Shown: positions 22,571-33,852 of the stretch, piece after piece
How positions within the stretch are numbered: the first letter of the stretch is position 1
Layout of the letters: each line of letters starts with the position of its first letter
Assembly (NCBI GenBank): GCA_027563935.2
Contig: CM050446.2
Location: 29,577,501-29,641,500, forward strand
Reading direction: 5' to 3'
Source of the DNA: Costus lasius
Taxonomy: Eukaryota; Streptophyta; Magnoliopsida; Zingiberales; Costaceae
DNA: 64,000 nt
Made by a program: the position numbers and the translations under genes
Notes under the pieces: model-generated
What the model was told of the DNA's origin: nothing
Database searches by the model: none
Seen by the model: only the letters and a program-made list of their open reading frames with translations

Positions 22571-23872
22571 TGTCCTGTTCACTCCGATTGCTCGGATTTT
22601 GGCCCCACTTTTGCCCGACTCCTTGCCGCTGACCCCCAGACCTGCCTTACCGTCACCACGACGGTTACCTCATGTTCGGTAGTCGGTTGTGTGTTCTCAA
22701 GTCCTCTCTCCATGAGCATCTCCTGCTTGAGCTGCACGCTGGCAGTGCCACCGGGCACCATGGCCGCGACAAGACCCTCGCTTTGGCCGAAGACCGCTTC
22801 TTCTGGCCCACTTTTCGTAAGGATGTCGATAGGGTTGTTCTCCATTGTGGCACGTGCCAACGTGCCAAGCCCCGTCCTGCCAACACCGGGCTATACACTC
22901 CTCTCCCTGCTGGACAATTAGCATGGACTTTGTCCTTGGCCTTCCCTGCTCGGCCTCACGCCACAACTCCATCTTTGTTGTCGTGGACCATTTCTCCAAG
23001 ATGGCACACTTTGTGCCCTGTTCCAAGACGGCCGAGGCCTCTCACGTCACCCACATCTTCGTCAAGGAGATTGTGGGCCTCCATGGGCTCCCTCTCACTA
23101 CTGTATTTGACCACGACACTCGGTTCGTTGGTCATTTCTGGAAGTCCTTGTGGGCCCTCCTTCGGACCCATCTCAAATTTTCCTCTGCATACCACCCGCA
23201 GACGGACGGTCAAACGGAGGTTGTGAACCGTAGCCTCGGAACCTTTTGCGATGCTTAGCCGATGACTTCCCACGCCATTTGGCAGATCACCTCCCTATCA
23301 CCGAGTTTGCATATAACAGCACATTCCACCGCTCTACGGGGTTGAGTCCCTTCTGGGTAGTCCTTGGGCACCAGCCTAGGAAACCCATTGACATGCAGAA
23401 TGTTCCCCCTCCCCCTTCCATCCATGAGTCCACATACGCGTTTGCTTCTCATATCACGGGTTTACATGATGAGATTCACCGCCGGATTTTTTTGAGCAAC
23501 ACCCGTTATGCGCTGGAGGCCAACGAGCTTCGTAGGCCACAGCATTTTGAGGTTGGTGAGCTTGTTATGGTGCGCATCCACCCTGAGCGTTTGCGGTCTC
23601 GGGCCAATTGGAAGTTGCAAGCGCGCTGCGACGGTCCCTACACAGTTCTACGGCGGGTTGGCTCTAACGCCTACGTCCTCGACCTCCCGGAGTACTCCCC
23701 CATCAGCCCCATTTTCAACATTGCCGACCTCCTGCCCTACCACGCGCCCCTTCCCACCGGCGCCCCCTCCAGTGACAGCAGCCCACTTTATTCTCTGGAG
23801 GAGAAATCTTCCCACCCCGCGATACTTGACGGAGTCATAGACGCACTTGAAGCCAGCCCAATTCCTCTATAA
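22571..23872 (+). pseudogene. Integrase of the CRM-like element, frameshifted
   Basis: Would insert the DNA copy into chromosomes. The HHCC zinc finger (TGHHGRDKTLALAEDRFFW through HCGTCQ) lies at about 22750-22862. The catalytic core follows: the first Asp in SMDFVLG (22922), the second in FDHDTRF (23108), the Glu in DGQTEVVNR (23210). The C-terminal GPY/F-like part runs from VGELVMVRIHPERL to FNIADLLPYH (23547-23745). Frameshifts: one or two between 22570 and 22670, one near 22905 where a few codons are lost, and one near 23243 where a T is missing from a T run. The frame ends at TAA 23870, about 45 bases inside the 3' LTR. Confidence 0.87.
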
Positions 23873-24414
23873 GACACTTGTACAGACTCCCCAGGACCTG
23901 CGGTGGACGCCCAGCAAATTTCAGCCCAAACAGGTCACTGCCGCCTTTGACACGGCCGTGACATGGTCGACCAGCAACGCAAACATCGCCACGGCCCCGG
24001 ACACAACCGTGCGACGCCCCGTGAATGGCCCGGCCAAAATCATCGCCACTGAACAAGGTCATGCCGCCCAACACGGCCAACCCATGTCTACCTAGGCCAA
24101 AAAACCAGAAGCCGAACACGCCCGTGATCTCCAACACGGCCAGGCCGTAAACCATTTTGTGGATTTTCAGTCCCAGATTACGGCCCGTGGAAAAAATTAT
24201 GGCACTACCGTAAAAGATGCTCAAGTCACTTCCTAGATGTTGCCCGAAATTACAGCCCATGGAAAGGATTATGGCACTGCCGTAAAAGTAGTTGAAGTTT
24301 CTATGGATTTCGACTGTCGCAATCACGGCCATGACAGGAAGCACGGCCAGGCCATGATTGACTCCACAGACTCCAAACCACCCATTCACGCCCGTGAATA
24401 CAGGCACGGCCAGG

Positions 24415-25794
24415 TGATGTCTCGTATTTCTATAGTCATTTAGACTAATATTTACTTGTGAATCGAGACTTATTTCCATATTTTTACTTCTCTTTCCGGC
24501 TTATTTCACTGATTTTCTTCAGAAGCTTCACTTTTTGTCATGTTGATGAATACAGGACAATTCACTCACCTTTGGAGCTATTTGGAAGTATATTTATGTT
24601 TGAATTCTTGACGAGAAGTTTCGCTTCAAACGGAGCTAATTTCCAGAATTACGGCCGAGGCCATAATCTGCATTATAGCCATAATTTCTAGTTTGAATTC
24701 TCAAGAAGCCTATTTTCATTCAAGCATAATCATATTCCAAAGGCGTGCCCTTAAATTTCTCAAAAGAAGCCTTTCAGAAGACAAAAAGCTTGACATAAGA
24801 CATTACGAGTATTACGTAATTTCACCCTGCCCGTAATCTTCACACCGGTGTCCTTTGTTGTCATACTCTGGCCGGAATTCAAGTCAAGTCAAAGGTCAAC
24901 TTACTCACAAAATTTCAGACGAAACGGAGTTCGCTACAGAAATTACAGGCATGCCCATAATCTCATTACACTCGTAATGGTGTTAAGAGCATTAAGTGCG
25001 TTAATGGGCTGCCATAAATGGGTCATAACTTTTCTGTTACAACTCCAATTTGGGTGTTTTTGGTGTCATTACAATGAGTATTTAATGGCCCAAAAGTGTG
25101 TGAACGTTTCAAGAGCTGAAGAGGATCTATGTCAACATTATAGCTATGCCCGTAATCTTCATTACACCCATAATCTCACTTGCGTAGCCTAAAATTTAAA
25201 GAGCCATAACTCCCTCATTATAGCTCCATTTTGAACGTTCTTGGTGTCAAAACGCAGATAATTAAGAGAGCTTTCAAGAAATACGTTCAGAAATGGGTTT
25301 CAGTTCTATAAAATGGGTGAAAAGCTTCTTGCATTGGCGACGAGTCTTGGCTAGAGGTGGAATTCTTGGTGAAAGTTTGGGAGACGAAGTTCTCTTGTGC
25401 ATCCATTCTAGAAGGCTTGGAGGAAGAAGGTTTTGACCCTTTTTGAAGAGTTTGTGGCCTTATATATTCAATTATTTCTTATATTTCGATTTTCTTGTAC
25501 AGATTTGTACTTAAACGACGCTATGATAGCGTAATCCTTTTGTCGGAACTAAGGGTGTAGTCTCATTGTTTGTATCTCATTCTCAAACTTGTTATTTCAA
25601 AGCAATTGCAAATTTTACTTTGTGTTTATTCGTTCTATGCCATTTTATCGTTAGAATTACCTTGATCACGTAATTTCTTTTCTCGGGCGTCGCAAGAAGG
25701 ACCGAAAGGTGAATTGCATCGCTAGATCTGCTAGTTCGAACATACTCTAACCTGTCAAGAAATTGGGCAGGATTTGTTTGAGGAATTTTATAGT
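24415..25794 (+). repeat. 5' LTR of element A, missing its 3' end
   Basis: It matches the 3' LTR from its first base to about position 36305 of that copy, with scattered base changes, then stops inside TTTTATAGT where the CRM-like gag patch begins. The missing part is the last 430 or so bases, which should carry the transcript end region. A TATA-like box TATAAAATGGG lies near 25307. Confidence 0.9.
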
Positions 25795-26142
25795 GTTCCC
25801 CCTCCATTGGCCCTGATGCGCATGCAGGCCATCGAGTCTCCCCGTTACAACCCCTTTGCTGATGAGTTTGCATGGGCTGAGGAGGCCGCTCCCCCACGTC
25901 GCCCACTCCCGCGTAGCCGTGAGGACGACGAAGTCCGCCGACTCACACGCACTGACCCACCTATTTTCAATGGTAGCCTCGACCCCCGTGTGTTCCTTGA
26001 TTGGGTCATGGCTGTCGACAACTACTTTGAGTGGAGTGCCATGTTCGACCACCTCATGCTCAGTTATGTCCATCTCCTGCTCATTGGCCCTGCTCGATTG
26101 TACTGGACGAACGTAGAGCGTCAGCTCGTCGATCAGCGCCTT
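25795..26142 (+). other. Patch of CRM-like gag inside element A
   Basis: 348 bases almost the same as 19556-19903 of the CRM-like element, with roughly 4 percent differences. It encodes part of its gag core (RMQAIESPRYNPFADEFAW through YWTNVERQLVDQRL) in an open frame. It joins the A LTR at a shared TAGT and Athila gag at a shared TTC, with no target repeat and no LTR. This looks like filler DNA copied during break repair or a template switch, not an insertion. Confidence 0.85.
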
Positions 26143-28023
26143 CAAGGAACTTCAACGCTTATTCCCACACCACGGGCTAGAAAAATGGGTAATTGTTCAT
26201 ACATTTTACCATGGTCTTAACTATAATACGCGTCTTACTGTAGATGCAGCCGCTGGTGGAGCAATCATGAACAAAAACGTCGACGATGCGATGAATCTAC
26301 TAGAAGACATGACACTGAATCACAACCAATGGGCTGGAGACCAATGAGGTACATCATCTAGGGCTGTTGCGCCAGGTAAGTATAAATTAGACGCCTTAAG
26401 TTCTTTGGCTGCCAAGGTTGATTTATTATCTTGTAAATTGGATTCATTGAATGTCAATTCTGTTGATTCAAGTTCAAATCCTTCTGTATGTGAGATATGT
26501 GGAATTATGGGGCACAACCATGCTAATTGCCAGTTAGTTGTTTCTCAACCCTCTGAACCACAACAAGAATATGTTAAAGCTGTTGGGAACCAAAATCAAA
26601 AACCACAAAATGATCCCTACTCCACTACATACAATCCTGGTTGGAGAAACCATCCTAACTTCTCTTATAGGAACAACCCCAATCCTGCTCTGTAATCGAA
26701 CTACAGACCACCACCTGGATTCCAGCCTCGACCGTATGCACCACAACCTCAAAGGACCTCACTTGAAGCAATCATGGAAAATTTCATATCCTCTTAGACC
26801 AAAACCAATGAGAGTGTTAATGATATGATGCGTCATATGTCATCTAGAATAGACTCCATTGAAGTCCACAACAAACAGGTTGATATCCAATTGGCAAATC
26901 TAGCCACTAGCCTAGCTAGACCCGTAGGTTGGTTACCTTCCCAACCCGAACAGAACCCATGAGAGAATTGTAGTGCAATTACTACTCGTAGTGGTAAGCA
27001 ATTGGAAGAACCTAGAGTACCTGATTCCAACCTGAGTCTTGACGCATCTACCAGTCATGTACCCGAACACGAGAGATCAAGTGAGGAAAAAGATGATCAT
27101 GAGAGTTAACCAGCTTATGTTCCACCACCGCCTTATAAACCACCAATTTCATTCCCTCAAAGACTAGCAAAGGCAAAGCTGGATAAACAATTTGGAAAAT
27201 TTTTGGAAATTTTAAAAAAGTTATATATTAACATCCCCTTTACTAAAGCTTTAACGCAAATGCCCACATATGCAAAATTTTTGAAGGACATTCTTTGAAA
27301 CTGACATAAGCTAGAGGAACCAGGCACAGTGGCGCTTACTGAAGAGTGCAGCGCCATTATTCAAAACAAGCTTCCAGAGAAATTAAAAGACCCAGGCAGC
27401 TTTTCTATACCATGAAAAATAGGGAATTTGACTTTTGATCATGCATTATGTGATTTGGGCGCCAGTGTCAGTTTAATGCCGTTTTCTATATGCAGGAAAC
27501 TGTACATTAGTGATGTAAAGGCAACACCAATTTCTCTGCAACTTGCTGACCGCTCAGTGCGCATGCCGGCAGGAATTCTGGAAGACGTCCCGATCAAGGT
27601 CAGAGATTTCTTCATTCCAGTCAACTTTGTCGTGCTCGAGATGGAGGAGGATACGAAGCTCCTGATAATTCTAGGAAGACCATTCCTTGCGACTGCCGGA
27701 GCAATCATTGACATCAAAAATGGGTAATTAGCCTTAAACATTGGTGAGGAGGCTATTGAATTTGACTTAACACGAAGTCTGAAAAACCCTTCTTTCTCAG
27801 GTTCATGCTATAGCTTGGATGTCATCGATGAAGTTGTCAAAGATCAAAATCCCGTATCTAATGGGATGCTAGACGACCCACTGGAAGTTTGTCTTTTGGA
27901 AAGTCCAAATGTTGAGGAAAATGATGAAGCTCAGGCTTACGCAAAAATAATGGACTCGGTCGAAAAAATGAGCCCCCATAAGATGAAGGTTGAACATCTT
28001 GACCAGATGACATCACAGGTAAG
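26143..28023 (+). pseudogene. gag-protease of element A, N-terminus lost
   Basis: Frame begins mid-gag at KELQRLFPHHG and follows Athila gag: HTFYHGLNYNTRLTVDAAAGG, a zinc knuckle CEICGIMGHNHANC near 26490-26532, a Pro/Asn-rich stretch, a coiled segment (NDMMRHMSSRIDSIEVHNKQ), and KLYINIPFTKALTQM. The protease has the active site LCDLGASVSLMP near 27450 and ends with IILGRPFLATAG near 27670. In-frame stops include 26344, 26693, 27106, 27296, 27305, 27413 and 27725, yet the frame never shifts. The protein would form the particle and cut itself into its parts; it is dead here. A spacer rich in Asp and Glu follows up to the stop at 28026. Confidence 0.9.
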
Positions 28024-29600
28024 CTAGGTAAGAAAGATTGAGTTGAAATCTCTTCCTCAGAATTTGAAGTATGAATTTTTGGATGATGATTCTACCTTGC
28101 CTGTGATAGTGAATGCAAACTTGACTGAAATTCTGGCAGAACAATTACTTACTGAAATCAAACTTCATAAAAAGGTCATAGGCTATTCCTTAGAAGATAT
28201 CAAAGGAATTGACCCATCTGTCTATATGCATAGGATTCTCTTGGAACAGGAAAGCAGACCCTCCGTGGAGTTTCAACGTTGACTAAATCCAAGTATGAAG
28301 GAGGTCGTAAAGAAAGAGATCCTGAAACTGCTAGACGCAGGAGTCATCTACCTGATTTCGGACAGCCGATGGGTGAGCCCTATCCATGTTGTACCCAAAA
28401 AGGGCGGGGTAATAGCTGTCAAGAATGAACAGAATGAGCTACTTCCGGTCCGCACTATAAGCGGATGGCAAATGTGTATAGACTACCGGAAGCTCAACAA
28501 AGCGACGCGAAAGGACCACTTTCCTCTACCTTTCATCGACCAAATGCTTGAGCGTTTTGCCCATAATGCTTATTTCTGCTTTCTTGATGGATTTTCTAGT
28601 TTTCTACAGATCCCGATTCACCTAGAGGACCAAGACAAGATGACCTTTACTTGTCCATATGGAACATTCGCGTACAGAAGAATGTCATTCGGACTATGCA
28701 ACGCTCCAGCCACATTTCAGTGATGCATGATGGCGATCTTCTCTGACTATAACAAAGATTTTATGGATATCTTTATGGACGACTTCTCGGTATATGGTCG
28801 ATCTTTTGAATCTTGTTTAGCTAATTTGTCCAAGGTTTTGCAACGATGCGAGGAAGTGAACCTCGTTCTAAACTGAGAGAAGTGTCATTTTATGGTACAA
28901 GAAGAGATTGTATTAGGATATCTTATCTCCGAACGAGGGATACAAGTGGATCAAGCTAAAGTGCAAGTAATCGATAAAATGAATCCACCAACCTCAGTAA
29001 AAGGAATCCATAGTTTCCTCGGACACGCCGGATTCTATAGAAGATTCATTAAAGATTTCTCGAAGATAGCTCGACCGTTGACCAATCTGCTTTGTAAGGA
29101 TTCTAAATTCTATTTTGATGATGACTGTTGGCAGGTATTTGAGAAGCTCAAGAAAGCTTTGATTTCCGCACCCATTATCTAGCCCCTTGATTGGACCTTA
29201 CCCTTTGAGCTAATGTGCGATGCAAGCGACTTTACTGTCGGAACTGTTCTGGGGCAAAGAAGAGACAAAAAGCTTCACACAATATATTATGCTAGCCGCA
29301 CTTTAGACGAAGCACAAATCAACTACACTACAACCGAAAAGGAGCTCTTATCCATCATCTTTGCATTTGACAAATTTTGTTCTTACTTGATTAATTCCAA
29401 AGTGATTGTTTATATAGACCACGCAGTAATCAAGTATTTGATGAGTAAGAAGGACGCAAAGCCACGACTGATACAATGGATACTTCTCCTTCAAAAATTT
29501 GATTTGGAAATAAGAGATAAGAAGGGAGCTGAAAATGTGGTGGCTGACCATTTGTCACGTTTGCTTCTGGACAAAGAAAATGTTTCTGATGATTTGGAAA
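28024..29600 (+). pseudogene. Reverse transcriptase-RNase H of element A
   Basis: In the same frame as gag. RT: NPSMKEVVKKEILKLLDAG, SRWVSPIHVVPKKGG, WQMCIDYRKLNKATRKDHF, QMLERFAHNAYFCFLDG, FTCPYGTFAYRRMSFGLCNA, and the catalytic box FMDDFSVYG near 28770, which replaces the usual YVDD and is normal for Athila. RNase [19 protein letters not shown] (29208), the catalytic-region Glu in [17 protein letters not shown], and [10 protein letters not shown] near 29540. Stops at about 28280, 28722, 28876 and 29180 are of the CGA, TGG and CAG to stop type. No indel breaks the frame. It would synthesise the element's DNA. Confidence 0.92.
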
Positions 29601-30940
29601 TCGACGATACATTTCCTGAGGAGAAATTATTCAGAATTGCTGTGCAAGATGCACCCTGGTACGCTGATTTCATTAACTATTTGGCATCTGATATTTTTCC
29701 ACCTGACCTGTCTTTTCAACAAAAAAAGTTCTTATCCGACATACGACATTTTTACAGGGATGATCCGTATCTTTTTCGGCAATGCACCGATGGACTTTTT
29801 CGACGTTCTGTACTTGAGGATAAGGTTCCAGATATTCTTAAGCACTATCATTCTTCCCCTTATGGAGGTCATGCTAGCGCTACAAAAACTGCATTTAAGG
29901 TACTACAATCCGGATTATACTGGCCCAATATTTTTATAGATGCTCGAAATTTCATTCTGACTTGTGATAGCTGCATAAGAAGTGGCAACATTTCGAAATG
30001 CGATGAACTCCCCTTACATAATATTCTAGAATTCGAATTATTTGATGTGTGGGGAATAGATTTTATGGGACCATTCCCATCCTCCTGCGGAAACAAGTAC
30101 ATCTTGGTGGCCATCGACTACGTATCAAAATGGGTAGAAGCTTCAGCCTCACCAACCAATGACTCTAGAGTTGTGATACGGATGCTGAAGAAGACTATCT
30201 TTCCAAGATTCGGTGTGCCGTGAGTGCTGATAAGTGATAGAGGGTCACATTTCAATGAACAACGATTTGCTGCTCTACTGAAAAAGTATGGGGTGCATCA
30301 CATGATTGCAACACCTTATCATTCACAGATTAGCGGTCACGTCGAGGTAACAAATCGTGAACTAAAATGGATTTTAGAACGCACTGTTTCGACTGCGAGA
30401 ACAGATTGAGCCCTTAAATTGGACGATGCTCTCTGGGCCTATCGAACTACTTTCAAGACTCCTATAGGAATATCTCCATTTCAGATGATATATGGGAAGC
30501 CTTGTCACCTTCCGGTCGAGCTTGAACATAAGGTGTTTTGGGCGATAAGAGCTTTAAACTATGATTTTAAGACAGCCGGTGAGAAGAGGAAATTGGATCT
30601 GAACGAATTGGATGAAATACGACTTGAGGCGTACGAGAATGCAAAAATCTATAAAGAATGGACCAAGAGGTTTCACGACAAACGTATAGTTCACAAGGAA
30701 TTCAAAGTTAGAGATTTGGTCATACTATTCAATTCGAGGCTCAGATTATTCCCTAGAAAGTTGTGATCTAGATGGACTGGTCCATATGTTGTAAAGAAAG
30801 TCTATCAATATGGTGCAATTGACATTTATAGTGATCAGTTCGGAACCTTCAAAGTCAATGGGCAACGTCTGAAGCCTTATCTTTTTCCTATGCCAATTGA
30901 AAAGGGAGTTTCCTTACTCCGCTCTGACCCTTTTACATGA
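29601..30940 (+). pseudogene. Integrase of element A
   Basis: Same frame continued. The zinc-binding part has [16 protein letters not shown] and CDSCIRSGN (29845-29990). The catalytic core shows all three acidic residues: [10 protein letters not shown] (30050), ISDRGSHFNEQRF (30225) and the Glu in VTNRELKWILE (30350). The C-terminal part has [19 protein letters not shown] and ends at TGA 30938. Stops at about 30222, 30407 and 30764 interrupt it. The C-terminal chromodomain of other gypsy clades is absent, as usual in Athila. Confidence 0.92.
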
Positions 30941-30989
30941 TCATGGATTTTTTTTTTCTATCGAGCTAACGACGTTAAATAAAACGCTT

Positions 30990-31007
30990 CTTGGGAGGCA
31001 ACCCAAG
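30990..31007 (+). promoter_or_regulatory. Conserved hairpin behind gag-pol (A copy)
   Basis: CTTGGGAGGCAACCCAAG, 50 bases behind the integrase stop; perfect 6-bp stem. Confidence 0.85.
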
Positions 31008-32457
31008 TAATTTATTTTTTTAATTTTAAGTATTTCTGATGAGTGTTATTTCATGTCTATTTCAGGTTCATTGAGGTTTATGTTTAGTTGTTCGTTCACA
31101 CACAAAAAAAAAAGAATAGGAAATATTGGCGTGCCCGTAATATCACTTACGGGAATGAGGTGTGGCTGCTGGGATACGCCGTGTTTGGAAAATCACACGC
31201 GTGGAAATCTATTTCCACACTCGACAAAGGGATTACGGGCGCTGTCCTTTTCCAGCAACAAATTTTGCCACCGACTTCTATAATTTCCATCCTTCCGTCG
31301 CCGCCCTCTCTGCTTCAATCATCCGCCCTCTCGTCTTCCTGTCTTCATCAATCTTCATCAAGCCGCAACTCTTCATCTGCCGCTTCCAATCACACCGACT
31401 GCCATCAATTCCTCATCAATCCAGCGCCGACTCCAGCGCTGATTTCTTCTGCCGGTATTCCTCCAGCCAAACTCAAAACTGCAGCCGCCTCCTTTAATCC
31501 AACCTCAACTCGGCGGCAGCTTCAAAGGAAAACGTCCGCCGCTCTTTTTAGTCTTCTGCCATTTTCATCCTTCCGTCGCCGCCCTCTCCAATTCGGTCGT
31601 CAGCTCTGCCATTACCCAACTAGTCGAAATGGAAATCCTGCGCCGACCGCTTCATCCTCACTCAAAACCGCCGCCGCCTCCTTCAATCCGAGTGTAAATC
31701 TGTCGCCGCCTTCAATTGAACAGCCACGCCGACCAACTTCCTCTCCTGTGGACTGAAACTGGCGCCACCTATCATCAATCTGCACAACCGCCCTCTCCGC
31801 CAGCCACAAGAGAACTCTCAGCGCCACGTATCTTCAATCCAAAACACCCGCCGCCTTCTTCAATCTATGACGAAAATCTGCCGCTTCTCCATATCTTCAA
31901 TCCATCGGACAGCCGTTCACTGATTGCTGGAATTAAGGGGGGCAACGACCATTACTTCTCCAGCCGAACCTGAAATCACGCCTCTCTAATCTGGTCGTCA
32001 GAGGCGCCACACTTATCTTCTTCAACGGAAATACAGCATTAATCTGCCACCGCCTTCATCAATCTGAAGCTGGAAACCGCTGTCGCCCGCTCCAGCTTCA
32101 ACTGAACCCGTTGTCGTAGCCTATTCTCGCGTGCCCTGCTTCCGATTCCAACGTTTGATACTTTATTTAAAGGAAGTCTTCTCCGCCGCAGATATCTTCC
32201 CTTTCGACGACTGTTGCTATCATCAACCACCTAGTCCCCTCTGCTGGATTCATTGCGATCACCTACAACTCTGGAGAAGAAAGAAGGTTCCTAAATCTGA
32301 TACACGCATCTGCACTAATACGCGCATCTGTTCGGCTATCAGGTGTTCTTCATAGAGACGTTTTTCCATCCCCTGTTATCAACCTCCAGATCTCTCGACT
32401 CTTCCACATTTTGGTACGATTCTCACTGCTGCATCAGCAATGCCCCTAAGCACAAGA
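31008..32457 (+). other. Leader between integrase and ORF1 of element A
   Basis: First come dyad-type words like those of the A-family LTR (CCCGTAATATCACTTACGGG at 31133; GTGGAAAT and ATTTCCAC at 31201-31218; ATTACGGGCG near 31232). From 31250 a pyrimidine-rich stretch follows with recurring CCGCC and TTCAATC words and a duplicated piece beginning TCCTTCCGTCGCCGCCCTCT at 31289 and 31570. Long open frames encode only Ser/Pro-rich low-complexity peptides. I read it as an untranslated leader; the same DNA is in E1 at 1-1098. Confidence 0.65.
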
Positions 32458-33852
32458 TTGGTGCCCGGAAGTCTACTATGCATGTACCTGCTACTTCCTT
32501 CCGTCAGCCTGCTTCATTGGCCGTTTCGCCCTCTTCTTCGAACACTGCACCAAGGCCAAAAGCTATTTTCGGATTTCCCATGCGAAATCCTTTCCAAGCT
32601 CACAAGTGCAGTCAAATTCTCCAGCGCAAGATAATACATACACGTTATCTGGACAGTTTCGCTATGGGCACTCTAGGCTTTTCTGATGACATTGAGTGGA
32701 TGTTTGACCAGATCGGATGACACCAATTCATCCATATGACTCATCCCACATATATTTCACTATGCTAGGAGTTCTTTAATTCTTTGGAGGTACAACTGAA
32801 CTCCAATGACGATGATGACATTGGACGGATCGCATTTAGATTGGGCGGAGCAGAGCACAACCTTGATCTTATCCAGCTTAACCGCATCTTCGACTTTCCT
32901 CTGCATGCACCACATATTCCACCATCTTCAGCTTAGCAGTGACACCTCTTATTCCGCTGTATCTGCTCGTGCCAGCAATATCAGTAATCTAGTTCTACGC
33001 TACGTCCACCACTTTCTGGCTCATACTATTTTTGGACGAGGCGAGAGTGACAGCATGATGCGTCAGGGAGAGGTACTTTACTTATGGACCATGCTCCATT
33101 CCTTTCAATTAAATATTGGCTACTTTTTGGTTAAACAATTGTTGAAAGTATCCCTAGCCAGTAAGGGACAGATAGTTATGGGAGGACTGGTCACTTCCAT
33201 TGCTCTTGCTGTTGGCATCGACCCGAGTGGCATGGAGATAGCCACTGGTAGCACACGCCTAGACCTCGATTCATGTCTCTCTATGCGCATGGTTATCAAG
33301 AGAGGAGACTCCTACTTCCTCTTCTTCAGAGATGGGACACAGCCGATGCCTCTTCCATGCCAGGACCGAACCACAATCAGAAACAAGAGCAATTGGAAGA
33401 TACGCCCTATTACTGCTTCCACCACCGCAGCTACCGCGAGTGTACCGCCATTGAGTTTCATGCCACCTTCCTCCTAGGCCGGATTCTTTGCCTTTACGGG
33501 TCAGTATTCCTCCTCCTCTTCCAATGTTGAATCACTTTTAAAACAACTGTTAGAAGAACAACAAAGGCAAGGGGAGTATTTGCAACAAATGTTTTCACAC
33601 TTGGAAGAAGGACAACATGAGATCCGCTGAGAACTGTCCCACCAGAGCTCCAGGCTTGAGAGGATGGCTACTGAGCAAAACCGACAAGGGAAGTTCTTGA
33701 CTTCTCTCTAGATTTCCTATAGTGAGCTGAGGGCCACACTGTTACCAGATGAGGAGGATGAGCCAGAGGTGCGTGGAGATGGCGACGACGACGACGACGA
33801 TGAGGACCCAGAGGAGGTTGATATCAGTTCTAACACAGATGGAGAGGACTGA
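32458..33852 (+). pseudogene. ORF1 (ATHILA-type) remnant of element A
   Basis: Counterpart of C2 ORF1. Recognisable parts: IIHTRYLDSFAMGTLGFSDD near 32635, SLEVQLNSNDDDDIGRIAFR near 32790, YVHHFLAHTIFGRGESD near 33003, LYLWTMLHSFQLNIGYFLVKQ and GGLVTSIALAVGID, then an acidic tail ending at TGA 33850. The start codon region reads TTGGTGCCC where B has ATGGTACCA. There is a frameshift in 32860-32960 and several stops. The function of this protein family is unknown; in plants it is known from Athila-lineage elements, sits in the place of an envelope gene in retroviruses, but I see no signal peptide or membrane segment. Confidence 0.8.

Noticed and set aside
31088..31756. 222-codon Ser/Pro-rich frame
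   Set aside because: Low complexity caused by the pyrimidine-rich leader; no start context or homologue in the matching E1 region in the same frame.
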